A DNA stretch of 64,000 nt from Populus alba (taxonomy: Eukaryota > Streptophyta > Magnoliopsida > Malpighiales > Salicaceae), in the NCBI RefSeq assembly GCF_005239225.2, contig NC_133284.1, positions 51,244,697 through 51,308,696 on the forward strand. The letters run 5' to 3'. Shown here piece after piece: positions 1 to 11,332 of the stretch. Within the stretch, counting starts at the first letter, position 1; the number at the start of each line of letters is the position of its first letter. A model generated the notes under the pieces. That model made no database searches and was not told where the DNA came from. It saw nothing but the letters and a program-made list of their open reading frames with translations. The position numbers were made by a program, and so were the translations under genes.

Positions 1-520
1 CAATGAAACCATTTTGAGAAATTATCACATTTCTCACCTCCTCCAAAATTTTCATCTGGGCAGGTTGCCCATTACAACAATACCACTTTGAAAAATCTCT
101 GCATTTTTCACCACTTCAAAAAATGTTCATGTTTTTCACCTGGGCAGGTCGCCCGTTACAACAAGACCACTTTGAAAAAATTTTGCATTTTTCACCACTT
201 TGAAAAATCATCAGATTTTTCAAATCTTTTTATTTTTCACCACTTTGAAAAATCTCTGTGTTTTTCACCTGGGTAGGTCACCCATTACAATAAGACCACC
301 TCAAAAAAAACTTTTTTTCAATTTCCTTTGGGCAGGTCACCCATGATAATTTGACCACTTCAGAATCTCTGAATTTTCAAAAGATAAATCTTCTAGTTTT
401 CACTCTGAGTGCGCTTTCTAGCCCTCAAAAGGATTCATCATTCCATCATCTCTCATTCTTCTTTTTCTTCTTTACAACGCTTACTATCTAAAGTCTCTTA
501 CGAGACTTTCTATCGTAAGC
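1..520 (+). repeat. 3' UTR tandem repeat of an Ogre-like element that extends left of the window
   Basis: Degenerate tandem units built around a 'GGGCAGGTCGCCC...TACAA...GACCAC' core recur at roughly 60-120 base spacing through 1-350. The same core, mostly as GGGTAGGTCACCC, recurs at 19940-20287 and 56155-57225, where it lies in the 3' UTR of Ogre-type elements. The region ends in a hairpin-like stretch and a purine run just before an LTR start at 541, the same order as at 57226-57546. I infer that this is the 3' UTR of an element whose coding part lies left of base 1. Short open frames here are repeat artefacts. Confidence 0.75.
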
Positions 521-524
521 ATTG

Positions 525-536
525 TAAAGAGGGAGG
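525..536 (+). other. Polypurine tract of the left Ogre-like element
   Basis: The purine run TAAAGAGGGAGG lies four bases before the LTR start TGTCATAACCC. It corresponds in position and sequence to the run AAAGAGGGGG at 57532-57541 ahead of the 3' LTR of the large Ogre element. Its role as primer for plus-strand synthesis is inferred from position. Confidence 0.7.
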
Positions 537-540
537 CAAT

Positions 541-1844
541 TGTCATAACCCAATTCTGGGTTATTCCCTAAAAATAACTCTCTTTTTTCAAAATAAAAAT
601 CAAAAAATAAAATAAAGGCTGGAAATATGGAGAAAGTAGGCCGGGGAATCAAGCTATAATTTTTGGAGGAAATTCAAGGCCTAATTGTACCCCATTATGC
701 CTAAAAAAAATGAGAAAACAATGCAAATTCACAGTCAAATTAAATGGTTATTGGATGAATTTGCATAAAAATTAAGTCCAAGGACATAATTAAATTTTTA
801 ATAGGCCAATTTGATTTAATCATGGGCCAAATTAAATTTTAATTATGTTTAAGAATTAATTTGGGTCCAATTGAAGGAGTTAATTAAGTGCAAGGACTTA
901 ATTATTACTTTAAATGAGTCAAATTAATTTTATTTGGGGCTTAATTGGTGAAAAATTAAGTTTGGGAGCCTAATTTAGGCTTAATTGAGAAGATTGGAAT
1001 TTTAAGAGACCAAATTTAATTTTACCAAGTTAATTGATTGAAATTAGGGGCCAAATTGCAAGAAAATTCAAGTTTTGGGGTCAATTAGGGGTTAAATTGA
1101 CAAAATTCGCATCTAAGGACCAATTTGCAAGACGTGCCACACTTTAGGGGCTTAATTGACAAAAACCGGGGGCCAAAATTGAAGAAATTGAAAGTTTAAT
1201 GGTCAATTAAGGGTTAAATTGACAAATTCCGAGACCAAGGAGTGTATTGCAAAAGGCACGTAAATACGGGGCTGCAATTGAAGTTCATCATGGGGCTTAA
1301 TTGCATTAAATCAAAAGTTTAGGGCCAATTAGGGGTTCAATTGAAAGCAATTGAAAGCTGGAGGACTAAATTGAAAATAAGTTAAAATCCCTAATTCAAT
1401 CCAAAACGGCGCCGTTTTGTATTAAAAAAAAAAAAGAGAGGACCACACGACGCGTCGTCTGGTCACTGTTCATTGTCTTCCTCGTTTTACCCGAAAGAAA
1501 CAACGTGGGAGCCTACTTTGCAGGTGCATTTAATGCCTTATTTCTCCATCAAATCGAACAAAACTTGCACGAAACGGATCCCCTGCAGTTCCTCTACAAC
1601 CCCATGTGAACAGGTCAGGATGATTGACAACACGGCGACGGCGTGAAGAGGTCGACTCAGGCAGCCTGTACCTGCAGATTTGACAACTCAGGGAGGCTCC
1701 TTTCAACCAACGGTTGGGATCCTTCACAAGGTAATCAACGGCTCAAATTTTACCCCGGTGAAGACGAGATTACCCTCTTCCACCGCCTATAAATAAAGGC
1801 GGATTTGATGGCCTGAAGGGGGAGAACATCGGGTCCAAAATCAG

Positions 1845-1882
<38 letters not shown>

Positions 1883-3316
1883 AGCCTTCACTGCCCCAGT
1901 TTCTGCAATTTCTCACTCCCTCTCTTTGCGCCGTTCCAGCCACCAACCGGAGCCACCACCAGCTTCTAAACCATCAGCTTCACCATAGAAGCCTTCCTCC
2001 TGCACCAACAGACGGTTTACCAGTGGTGGAGCAGCCACCATTAACGTCTTTCTCTCCCCTGCAACGTTTCTTCTTCAGCTGTGACCAACACCGGCCCCCA
2101 CTGTTGCAGCCTCCAGCGCCAACACCGCCACCATTTCCTCCACCAGAACCTTCGCCAGCTCCATGCCAGGCCAGTGACAGCAGCTCCTCATCCTTCGCAA
2201 GGTCGCCTTCGGTTTCACTCCATCGGCTGCAACTGCAAAGCTGCATGCAGAACGTGAACTTAGGTAGGGTGCACTTGGGTGATGGCCCCGCCCAAATGTT
2301 TGGGGGGTCCAGCCTAGCCCCAAAAAATGTTCTGGGCCGCGATCGACCCAACCAGTTTAGGCTGATGTCGGCCCACCTTTCCAGGGCTGAGCTCGGCCCA
2401 GTTAGCTTGGCCGGCCCAGCCCACATTTAATATTATATATTTTTATATTATATTATAATATTATTTTAAGTATAAAAAAATAAAAATAAAATCAAAAAAT
2501 TTCAAAAAATCATTTTTAAAAAAATTGTGATTTTCTCAAATATTTTTCTAGCAATTTTGCACAATATCGGATCGTATATTTACACTGTAAAATACAAATC
2601 CGGTATTAAAATACTCGGTTTTCTCCAAAATATTTCAAAAAAAAAACAAAAAAAAAGGCTAAAAATTTTCAAAAAAAGGAAAAAATATTTTGTTGCATAC
2701 GGCCAAATCCTAAAATTTTTCAAGCATATTTTTTGTAAAAAAAAAAATTGCATCTTTTTCATTTTTTTTTTAAATGGATATTGTAACCAGTTTATGATTA
2801 TCCATTAGGATGTGGCCAAAATGTCAAAAAACTTTTTCAATCTTTTTTTAGGGTCTAGATGTAGACTTTAATATGTGTGAGGTGTAAAATTACACGATAA
2901 AGTACACCCTCAGGTATTAAAGATACAAAAGTGTAAAAATGCAACGCTAAAGTTCAAACTTTAGAACGGTTAGGATTTAACCCGATAAGGTAAAGACTCT
3001 CTCATGAAGAGAGATCTGCCTTGAGCCTTAGAAAAGACCAATGAATAGAAACCCGACCTAGAAAAACAATTAAACAACAATACAGCTTACCTTAGGTAGG
3101 GTGCACTGGGGTGATATGTCATCCCCTTGCACAACCAGTCCCTTACTCAGACTCTCGCAGACCATAGGTTCCTAGTGACCATAATACTAGGTGGCGACTC
3201 CTAAAAATTAATCATAATTTTATGGTTCAATCCAAAAAACCCTTCCCAACACACAACACACACCTCACATCAGGAGGCATGGCAAGGAGCCTCTGCCGTC
3301 GCGACACCCCGCGACA
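541..3316 (+). mobile_element. LTR A, 3' LTR of an Ogre-like element
   Basis: The LTR starts with TGTCATAACCC and ends with CGCGACA. Its first bases form a perfect 8-bp hairpin, ATAACCCA/TGGGTTAT (545-564). The U3 half consists of imperfect, AT-rich repeated units with motifs like GGGGTTAAATTGACAAA. An 18-bp palindrome centred on CGGCGCCG lies at 1402-1419 and a TATA box at 1788-1795. GC-rich transcribed leader sequence, GGCCCA motifs, a long AT-rich U5 and the conserved block ending in GGTGGCGACTCC follow. It is related along its whole length to the LTRs at 36537, 57546, 24640, 60985 and, inverted, 52554. Downstream sequence is the pol gene of a different element, so this LTR marks an insertion into it. 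The left end is outside the window, so the target duplication cannot be tested. Confidence 0.85.
1788..1795 (+). promoter_or_regulatory. TATA box of LTR A
   Basis: TATAAATA lies inside the LTR, about 370 bases after the CGGCGCCG palindrome and about 40 bases before a long poly-A run (1844-1880). TATA boxes occupy the equivalent place in all the related LTRs. That it drives Pol II transcription of the element is inference. Confidence 0.6.
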
Positions 3317-4798
3317 TAGATAATGAAATCATTTATCCTATTTCTGACAACAAATGGGTAAGTCTTACCCAAGTTGTACCTAAAAAGTCTGGAGTCATTG
3401 TGATAACAAATGAGAAAAATGAGTTAATTCTAACTTAGACTATTACTGGTTGGCGCATGTGCATTGACTATAGGAAACTTAATTGAATGACTAGAAAAGA
3501 TCATTTCCCTTTACCTTTCATGGATCAAATCCTAGAAAGAGTTGCAGGTCATGAATTTTATTGTTTCCTATATAGCTATTCAGGTTACAATCAAATTGAA
3601 ATTGCATTGAAAGATCAAGAGAAGACTACTTTCACATGTCTATTTGGTACTTTTGCATATTGAAGAATGCCTTTTGGATTATGTAATGCACCAACCACGT
3701 TTCAAAGATGCATGCTTAGCATATTCAGTGATATGGTTGAACGTTTTCTTGAGATTTTTATGGATGATTTTTCTGTTTTTGGTGATTCATTTGATGATTG
3801 TTTAACTAACTTGGAAAAGGTTTTGAACAGCTGTGAAGAGAATAATCTTGTACTGAATTAGGAAAAATATCATTTTATGGTAACAAACGGCATTGTACTT
3901 GGTCACATTGTTTCATCGAAAGGAATTGAGGTTGATAAATCTAAAATCAAGTTAATTGCCAACTTACCAACACCAAAATCTATTAAAGATGTTAGATCAT
4001 TCTTAGGACATGCTGGTTTTTACAGAAGGTTCATCAAAGATTTTAGTGTAATATCTAAACCATTGTGTAACCTTCTAACAAGGAAAAATGTTTTCGAATG
4101 GACTAACAATGTGAAAAAGCCTTTGTTAAACTTAAAAGCTTGCTTACTTCTGCTCTTGTCATTCAACCTCCTGATTGGTCACTACCTTCTGAAACAATGT
4201 GTAACGCTAGTGATTATGTCGTGGGTGCTGTCTTAGGACAAAGAAAAGATAAGAAACCTTATGTGATTTACTATGCAAGTAAAACTTTAAATAGTGCTCA
4301 AATGAATTACACTACCACTGAAAAAGAATTACTTGCAGTAGTATTTGCATGTGACAAGTTCAGATTTATCTTATTGGCTCACCTGTTGTCATTTTTAGTG
4401 ATCATGCAGCTTTGAAATATCTTCTTTCAAGAAAGGATTCTAAGGCTAGATTGGTGCGGTGGATTCTATTACTTCAAGAATTTGATATCACAATCAAAGA
4501 CAAGAAAGGCACCGAAAATGTTGTCACATATCATTTATCAAGATTGACAACCGATTCGAGATCTGACATCACACCAATCGATGACTACTTTCCTAATGAA
4601 TCTTTATTTTCTGTCTCTACAATGCCTTGGTTTGCTAATATTGTTAATTTTCTTGTTTCAGGACAATTGCCAGCTCATTGGAATACCCAAGACAAAAGAA
4701 AGTTCTTGAACGAAGTGAAGAACTTTTATTGGGATGACCCTTATTTATTCAAATATTGTCCTAATCAAATATTTCAAAGATGCATCCTTTACAATTAG
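3317..4798 (+). pseudogene. Athila-like reverse transcriptase and RNase H remnant
   Basis: The frame from 3317 encodes RT with CIDYRKLN (about 3460), SGYNQI (about 3580), FAY.RMPFGLCNAPTTFQRC (about 3652-3710) and the catalytic FMDDFSVFG (about 3757-3783). SFLGHAGFYRRFIKDFS of the RT connection follows near 3995-4050. RNase H continues in shifted frames with SDYVVGAVLG and YYASKTLNSAQMNYTTTEKELLA (about 4208-4340). In-frame stops lie near 3437, 3484, 3661 and 3859, and frameshifts near 4110-4200 and 4370-4412. Both catalytic aspartates of the RT DD motif are still present, but the reading frame is clearly dead. Confidence 0.85.
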
Positions 4799-4800
4799 GT

Positions 4801-5853
4801 AAGTAGCGTCATTAAATTTTGTCATTCTGAGGCATGTGGGAGTCATTTCTCATCAAGAAAGACAATTGCAAAAATCTTACAAAGTGGATTTTATTGGCCC
4901 ACCATGTTCAAGGATTCACATGCATTCTGCAAGACTTGTGAAAATTGTGAAAAGTTGGGATCTATTTCAAAATATCACATGATGCCTTTAAATCATATTC
5001 TTGTCATTGAAATCTTTGACTATTGGGGTATAGATTTCATAGGTCCATTTCCTCTGTCATTTGGTTTCTTGTACATATTAGTCGCAGTAGATTACGTTTC
5101 AAAATTGATAGAGGCAATTTCAAGTCGAAACAATGATCACAAAACAGTGATAAAGTTTTTGAAAGAAATAATTTTAAGTCGATTTGGAATCCCTCGAGCC
5201 ATGATAAGTGATGGTGGAACACATTTCTGTAACAAGCTATTGGAGTCTTTAATGAAGAAATATGGAATCACACACAAAGTTGCCACCCCTTATCACCCTC
5301 AAACAAGTGGACAGGTAGAACTTGCTAATAGGGAGATCAAACAGATCTTGGAGAAAACAGTGAACCCTAATCGGAAAGATTGGTCTTTAAGACTTAATGA
5401 TGCACTTTGGGCTTATCGAATTGCTTATAAAACATCATTAGGTATTTCACCTTATAGACTAGTCTATAGAAAACCTTGTCACTTGCCTGTGAAACTTTCA
5501 ATTCAAACCTTGTTAATGCTAGTCAGCTGCGAAAATTGCAAATAAATGAGCTTGAGGAAATAAAAAATGATGCATATGACAATTCAAGAATTCATAAAGC
5601 AAAAATCAAAGAGTTTCATGACAAGAAAATACTGAGAAAAACATTCAATGTTGGTAAAAAAATCTTGCTTTATAATTCTCGACTCCATTTATTTCCTGGA
5701 AAACTAAGATCAAGATGGAGTGGTCCTTTTATTGTGAAACATGTGTATCCATATGGGGCCTGTGATATCGAGAATCCAAATAATGGCAATGTTTTCAAGG
5801 TAAATGGACATCGTTTGAAAGTTTACTTTGATAATTTTTTAGTTGAAACTTGA
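4801..5853 (+). pseudogene. Athila-like integrase remnant
   Basis: The zinc-binding region reads [10 protein letters not shown] near 4825 and CKTCENC near 4928-4948, consistent with an HHCC finger. The catalytic core follows with D in WGIDFIGP (about 5024-5047), D in MISDGGTHF (about 5202-5228) and E in [10 protein letters not shown] (about 5305-5334). The frame continues through [22 protein letters not shown] to 5545. It then shifts to a second frame (5476-5853) ending in a chromodomain-less tail with WSGPFIV and [10 protein letters not shown]. The DDE triad is intact, but a frameshift near 5480-5540 breaks the protein. Confidence 0.85.
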
Positions 5854-6092
5854 CGCTATTGAATTGGGTGATCCTGTATATAAAGATTGATTTTTTTTTT
5901 CCTCACATTGTTTTTGTGTGATTTTTGTTTTTCTAGTTTCTCTCACCCCAGTCAAATGGCGGATAACGGTACTCCGTGACTCTTAAGTCAGTTCTTTCAG
6001 TTTCCCATGATAACTGATATTCGTGTGTATATTTGTGCAATTCTTTGCTCTTTCTCCTTTCTTTGAATCTCTCCTCCAATTCTCATTTGAAA

Positions 6093-6326
6093 ATGGACAC
6101 CAGTCTTGAAAAATTGAAAAGGTATTTTCTCGCTCTGCCTCAGAATACAATCACAAAAATTTACCGTGCTAGATGTGCAAGATTGAGGTTGTTAATGAAC
6201 CATGAAATTCCTAAAGATATTCGCTGGCTGATTGAAGCAAAGGTCCAATTATCAGGTGAGTCCTCCAATTCTTTCATTGCAAATATACCTGGAACATGTA
6301 AAAGCACTTTTGTGAATAAGCGTTGA
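6093..6326 (+). pseudogene. Post-integrase open frame of the Athila-like element, unknown function
   Basis: An ATG at 6093 opens 77 codons starting MDTSLEKLKRYF and ending before a stop at 6324. The reading frame seems to continue after the stop with Cys-rich text (KVCHRCARW near 6345) and several further stops to about 6660, so the original gene was longer. Its position downstream of integrase is where some Athila elements carry an env-like gene. I see no signal peptide or membrane segment in the remnant, so I do not call it env. Function unknown. Confidence 0.4.
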
Positions 6327-6883
6327 GCAAAACGACCGAAAGTCTGTCACAGATGTGCCAGATGGACTTATAATACAACATGTCGTTCTTTAGGAATGAT
6401 ATCTATAAATCGTGAAGATAAAATATCGTTAAGGATGGCCTGAGTAAGGGGTCTTTAGATAATCTTCTATTGACTCTTGAGATGCACCCTAGTGGAGATA
6501 TGCATCGTGCAATTCATGATTTATGGCTACAATTCCATAAAGAACATGCTCGACTTAGTCTTGGGAATCTGACTAAAAAAGACCATGTTTGCCAGTTTTT
6601 AAGAAAATTGGATGGGAAGCCTATCCCCGACCCATAGAGGGCGTTTAAGCCATTCTTGGATGTAAAACCAAGGAAAGATGTGAGCCATAATCATAACTAC
6701 CTATACATACACATGCTTTTTCAAAATAAATAGATAAATAAAAAGAGAGAGAGAGTGAGACTACAGCTGGCCTACATATAGGTGGTATGATTGCATTTTC
6801 AATTGCTCATGTATAAATTCTTCTCTTCCTTCCCTTCATTTCTACTCAACCCATACATTCATCAAATATAAATGTGTGTAGAA

Positions 6884-7538
6884 ATGGCAGGTTCCTCAAG
6901 TCATCATATAAAAAATATTTGTGTTTTCGATGGATCCAGTCGTGGGAAGGAAAAAAGAGTTTTTAGAATCAGCAAAGCATCTTGGTCAAGTACTAGCTGA
7001 GCAAAAGATTCATTTAGTGTATGGAGAAGGCAACCTTGGATTAATGGGAGGTGTGTCAATGGCTGCATTTTTAGGAGGGAGTCAAGTTTTGGGGGTTGTC
7101 CCCAAAGCTTTAGCAAATGGGGACATCATTGGAAAAACAATTGGAGAAGAACTACAGGTCCCCACAATGTCTAATCGACTAAATGCCATGTTTAACCATG
7201 TTGATGCTTTCATTGCCTTACTAGGTAGTTTGGGCACATTGGAAGAGATCTTTCATATTTCCTCTTGGGCCTAACTGCACATTCACCATAAACCCATAGG
7301 TTTGTTAAATGTTAATGGTTTTTATGATAAGTTGTTGTCTTTTCTTGATTATGCTGTGGAACAGGAATTTCTAACATCTTCAACACTACAAATTATAATC
7401 TCTGCTGCTACTGCTGAACAATTGATTGACCAACTACAATCTTTCATCCCTGTAATTGATCCCTCCATGAGTCGCATAAATTGGTCAACTAAGGAAAGCC
7501 ATAAAAAGAATAGATTGGATTTGAGCCTGCGTTTGTAA
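6884..7538 (+). pseudogene. Intronless LOG-like gene copy (cytokinin riboside 5'-monophosphate phosphoribohydrolase), broken
   Basis: LOG enzymes release active cytokinin bases from their riboside monophosphates in the cytosol. The frame covers the whole Rossmann-like fold: KNICVF at the N-terminus, LVYGEGNLGLMGGVS, SQVLGVVPKAL, SNRLNAMF, DAFIALLGSLGTLEE, KPIGLLNVNGFYDKLLSFLD and a basic C-terminal tail ending at 7538. It looks closest to the LOGL10-type subgroup, from memory of that tail. Plant LOG genes normally have several introns, and this copy has none, which suggests a retrocopy. It is damaged by an extra A in the run at 6951-6956, by a TAA at 7272-7274 where the family usually has Gln, and by loss of the PGG part of the PGGxGTxxE motif (7221-7247 reads L-G-S-L-G-T-L-E-E). 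It sits between a retroelement open frame and its polypurine tract. Confidence 0.85.
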
Positions 7539-7691
7539 AAACTTTTTGTCTTTTGGTTTTATTATTGTGTTTTGTTGTTTTTTATATTTGTTTAAGTGTG
7601 TTTCAGGTTTGTCAGTGTTCGTTATTTCAGGTGATGTCTTCTATACTCTATCTTTCTACCTTAGAACATTGAGGACAATGTCTCATTTTGG

Positions 7692-8351
7692 TTGGGGGGA
7701 AAGGGTAGTAGTTGATATATTAAAAAAAAAAAACTATGTTTTCTATTTCATAAACTATTTGCAAAACTATTGTTACTAGGATGATAGAGTAAAAGGAGTT
7801 CTTTTGTTAAAGTGACTCTTGAGACACATCTTAGTAGACATTCTTAACAAGGTCTATCCGAATACTTCTTAAAATATTCAGGTTTACAAACTCTCGTATT
7901 GTTATCACTTGATTCTGCTTATATGCTCATTTAACAAGTATTCTTAAATCTTCATTTTCACACACACACTTTAACATATGATTGTGGGTTGCACATTAGA
8001 TTATTACATTATTTATGTTCTTTTGTTAAATGTAGCAACTAAGGGAAAGGGATAGTATATAATTTGCAAAAAAAAAATAATGATAATAAAAGTGTAGATA
8101 AGTTTGGTTTCGTAGCCTTCCTAACCTAAGCAATTAAGCCCAAAGGGGTGTTTTAACACTCAATACCCTAATGTCAATTGACTTGGGAGCTATTGGCCCA
8201 ACGCTTGTTATATGGGTTGAGGAGAAAAGCTTAAGGGAATCAAACATTGCACTATCTACATATGAGTATCTGCAACCCAAGTTACTAAGCTCGTAGGGGT
8301 GTCTCAACACCTAATGCCCTAAGACCAACTGGTTTGGGAGTCATTAGCCGA
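7692..8351 (+). other. Polypurine tract and putative 3' LTR remnant of the Athila-like element
   Basis: A purine tract TTGGGGGGAAAGGG (7692-7705) is followed by AT-rich sequence starting near TGATATATTAAAA (about 7710). Two diverged copies of a roughly 150-base unit lie at about 8110-8210 and 8265-8350; both contain 'GGGGTGT.T.AACAC..AATGCCCTAA.. CAA.TG..TTGGGAG' text. No coding sequence is visible. I take it as the 3' LTR/3' end of the element; its right edge is replaced by Ogre-like LTR sequence from about 8352. Confidence 0.45.
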
Positions 8352-9250
8352 CCCCAACTACCCCGTTTCTGCAGTCTCTCTCTCCCTCTCTCTCCGCCGC
8401 CCCAGCCACCAAACGAAGCCACAAACAGCTTCTTCGCCACCATCTCCACCACAGGTATCCATCCCAACCACAAGCCGGCCACCCCCCACGCTTGAAATTG
8501 TCATCGTTTCTTCCTCTCTCTCACCTCTGCAGAATCCTTCTTCCTTCCCTGTGATTGACTCCGGCCACCGTTGATCCCAGTGACACCGCCCGGGCCATCA
8601 ACTCAACCTCCTAATCACATTCGTGACCACCACTAACGGTAGTCTTCTCCTCCGCCTGCTTATAGCTTCTACAACCGTTTGGATGCATGCATAACGTGAA
8701 CAGTAACTGTTCATGTTTCTGCAGAAATAATTAACATGGGAGATGGGTCGGACCTGATTTGGCCCAGACCAAATTTATGGGCCGGATCCGACCCACCCAA
8801 AAATACTTGTCAGGCCAAGATCAACCCAACCATTTTGGGCCGATAACGGCCCAACCCTTTTGTAGGCTGGGCTCGGCCCAGCCCACATATTTTCTATTAT
8901 ATAATATATATTATATTATAATATTATTATTAAAAAAAACAAAACAAAAAAAATTCAAAAATCATTTTAAAAAATTTGTGATTTTCTCAAATATTTTTCT
9001 ATCCATTTTGCATAATATCGGGTTGTATATTTACATTGTAAAATACAAATCTGGTATTGAAATACCTGGTTTTTCTCCGAAATATTTAAAAAAAAAATCA
9101 AAACATTTAAATATATATATATATTGTTGTATACTGCCAAATCCTAAAAATTTTTCAAGCATAGTTTTCATTAAAAAAAAACAAGAAAAAAAAATTGCAT
9201 CTTTTTCATGTTTTTTGTTTTTAAATTAAAAAATGGATATCATAACTGGT
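8352..9250 (+). mobile_element. Ogre-like LTR fragment, sense (leader and U5 part only)
   Basis: Sequence from CCCCAACTACCCCGTTTCTGC matches the region just after the TATA box of the LTR copies at 18061 and 1890. It continues through a ..ACGGTAGTC.. site, a small palindrome GAACAGTAACTGTTC (about 8698-8712), GGCCCA-rich text (8760-8885) and the AT-rich U5 block with GTATATTTACATTGTAAAATAC (about 9025). It stops near ATGGATATCATAACTGG (9232-9249), equivalent to about 2774-2793 of LTR A. The U3 half and the last part of U5 are missing. Open frames here (8285, 8759) are not genes. Confidence 0.7.
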
Positions 9251-9981
9251 TTAGAAGAGAGAGATGGCGGTGACAGAGGAAGAAAAAATCTTCTTCTTCC
9301 CCTGCTTCACGTGTCTAGGGGAAGAAAAAGACACACAGTGCCTTCAAAACGACATCGTTTTGGTCCCCTTTCTCTCTCTCTCTGTTTTTTTTTTAAACAG
9401 TGCATGAAACAACGTTATTTTTCCCAAAACGCGTCGTTTCATTTAAACGGGAATTGGCGCTAAAATGCATCAAATTCAAAATCAGGCCTTCAATTTACGC
9501 GCATTTTGCAATTTGATCCTTGGTCTCGGATTCCTTCAATTAAGTCCCTAATTAGCCATTAAACTTCAACATTTATGCAATTAAGCCCCTGATTTGACCA
9601 AATTAAATCTCAAAAATTATATTTTGACCCTAGAACTTTAATTTCTTCCAATTAAAGCCCAAATTAACTCCAAAATCAATTTTTCTTTCAATTAAAACCT
9701 CTATAAATTCAATTAAACCTCCAATAAAATTTAGTTGAGTCCATAAACTTTTGATTTTGGACTTTTGTTCCTCAAATTGAATTTTCTTTATCAACATGGA
9801 TCTCATCAGTCAATGATATACCGTCAAAATTTTAATTCTTATATTTTTGAACATCCTCAATCATTTTTCGAGCATTTTTAGGTGCTCTGGCATCTTCTTC
9901 TCACTGTTATATTTTTTTGATAATATATTTTTTTGATTTTATTATTTTTTTTGTGTAGGGACCCAAAAATGGGTTACAACA
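9251..9981 (-). mobile_element. Ogre-like LTR fragment, antisense (U3 part only)
   Basis: Read on the minus strand, this begins at 9981 with TGTTGTAACCCATTTTTGGG, the canonical start of the LTR family. It runs through the U3 repeats (AATTAGGGACTTAATTG type) to AAACGACG/AACGATGTCGTT palindromes near 9340-9450, then ends close to the position where the sense fragment to its left ends. Only U3 is present. With its neighbour it forms a head-to-head composite of one LTR's halves. Confidence 0.7.
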
Positions 9982-11332
9982 ATTTTCTTGAGTTTAATTT
10001 TGCAAATTCATGACCAAAATTTTAATTAGTAAACTTCTAATTAATGAGATATAACAATTATGACTAATGATTTATGTTGTTTTTTAAAGTTTTTTTTATT
10101 CAGTATTATATTAAAATAATATATATTTTTATTTTTTAAATTTATTTTTTATATCATTGTATTAAACAACAAAAAATATATATAAAAATAAATTTTCACA
10201 TATCTTTGTTTGAGCGACACTCCTAAACATGACTAAATTAGTCTAAGAAGCTAGCTTGGCAAACACTTGGAAATGTTAAATAAATAGATCATGTTAACTT
10301 TATAAATTGATCTTGGCACCCTATTAATCATAATGTTAAGCTTTTAAATTGATCTTGATATCATTTTTGACAAAAAAAAGATTTTTTTTTTAATAAATTA
10401 TTTTTCAATTTTTTGATAATATCATAAAAAAAAAACTGAAAAATAATTTTTTAATATATTTTTTTGAGTTTATTAAAAAAAATAAGGACCATAACTAATG
10501 AATGAAAAAAGTTGAAAGATGATAAAATTAAAAAAAAATTAATTTCATAAATTATCTCAAATAAAATAAATAGCAATTAAAAGAATGGGAATCAAATATA
10601 GATAGATAAAAAAATTAATTAAAAAAATGATGAGAGAGAATCAAATTTTAAGGGATGAAATTGAAAATAATAATTAAAAAAAAATTAGAACAAAATATAT
10701 AGTAATCGAAATATTAATGACTAAATTTGATATAATCAATAAATAATATTATATTTTTTAAATTTCTTACCACTTTTATAATAATAAATAAACATGAAAA
10801 AATTTAAAAATAATTTCCATGAAATTATTTTTCTTAGCCACATAAGTGGTCATAATCAAATTTTACATGAGTTTAACGGATCAATTAACCCCAATAAGTG
10901 GTTTGACCATATCAATGTTTTAAAAGCAAACTCATGTTTTTTTTTTAGTGTAACATTCTGAATGTGAATGATTTAGTTTTGAAAACTTAAAACTGTTATA
11001 AAGATTAAAGAAAAAAAAACACAAGTAAACTCATTCCATCTCTTAATTATAGTCTTTGCAAATCAATTCAATGTGCACTCCACTCATTATTAAAATCATT
11101 TTAATTTTTTTTAATTAATATGAATGTTCGAGATAGTTTGTCGATTTATTACACGGATTCTAAAATTAACGACCATATAAGTCTTTAATAACTCTAAAAT
11201 TTATAAGACTCAAACTAATAATCTCTAAAAAAACAGTCCTGTATTTAAATTATAACCAGTTAAGCTACCGGTTAAAAAACCTTTTAATTTTAATTTACCT
11301 GTATCTAGATTCAGATCTTGTATTGAGTTGAC

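Larger units (their letters stand above)
3317..7710 (+). mobile_element. Decayed Athila-like Ty3-gypsy element, pol to polypurine tract
   Basis: Coding remnants appear in the order RT, RNase H, integrase, which is the Ty3-gypsy order. The RT has FMDDFSVFG in the form typical of the Athila lineage, and the N-terminal RT motifs (KNEKNEL.., CIDYRKLN) are also Athila-like. The 5' part (LTR, gag, protease) is missing because the Ogre-like LTR ending at 3316 is inserted at the start of RT. After integrase come an extra open frame (6093-6326), a LOG gene copy (6884-7538) and a purine-rich tract TTGGGGGGAAAGGG (7692-7705) that I take as its polypurine tract. Several stops and frameshifts show that it is inactive. 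Confidence 0.75.

Noticed and set aside
1980..2430. Overlapping long open frames on both strands in the GC-rich part of LTR A
   Set aside because: They lie in the transcribed LTR leader, recur with different frames in related LTRs (8285, 25417, 37414, 53697, 58425, 60933), and have low-complexity Pro/Ser/Arg translations with no domain.
6093..6326. env-like gene of the Athila element
   Set aside because: The position fits, but no signal peptide or transmembrane segment is visible in the remnant; left as unknown.
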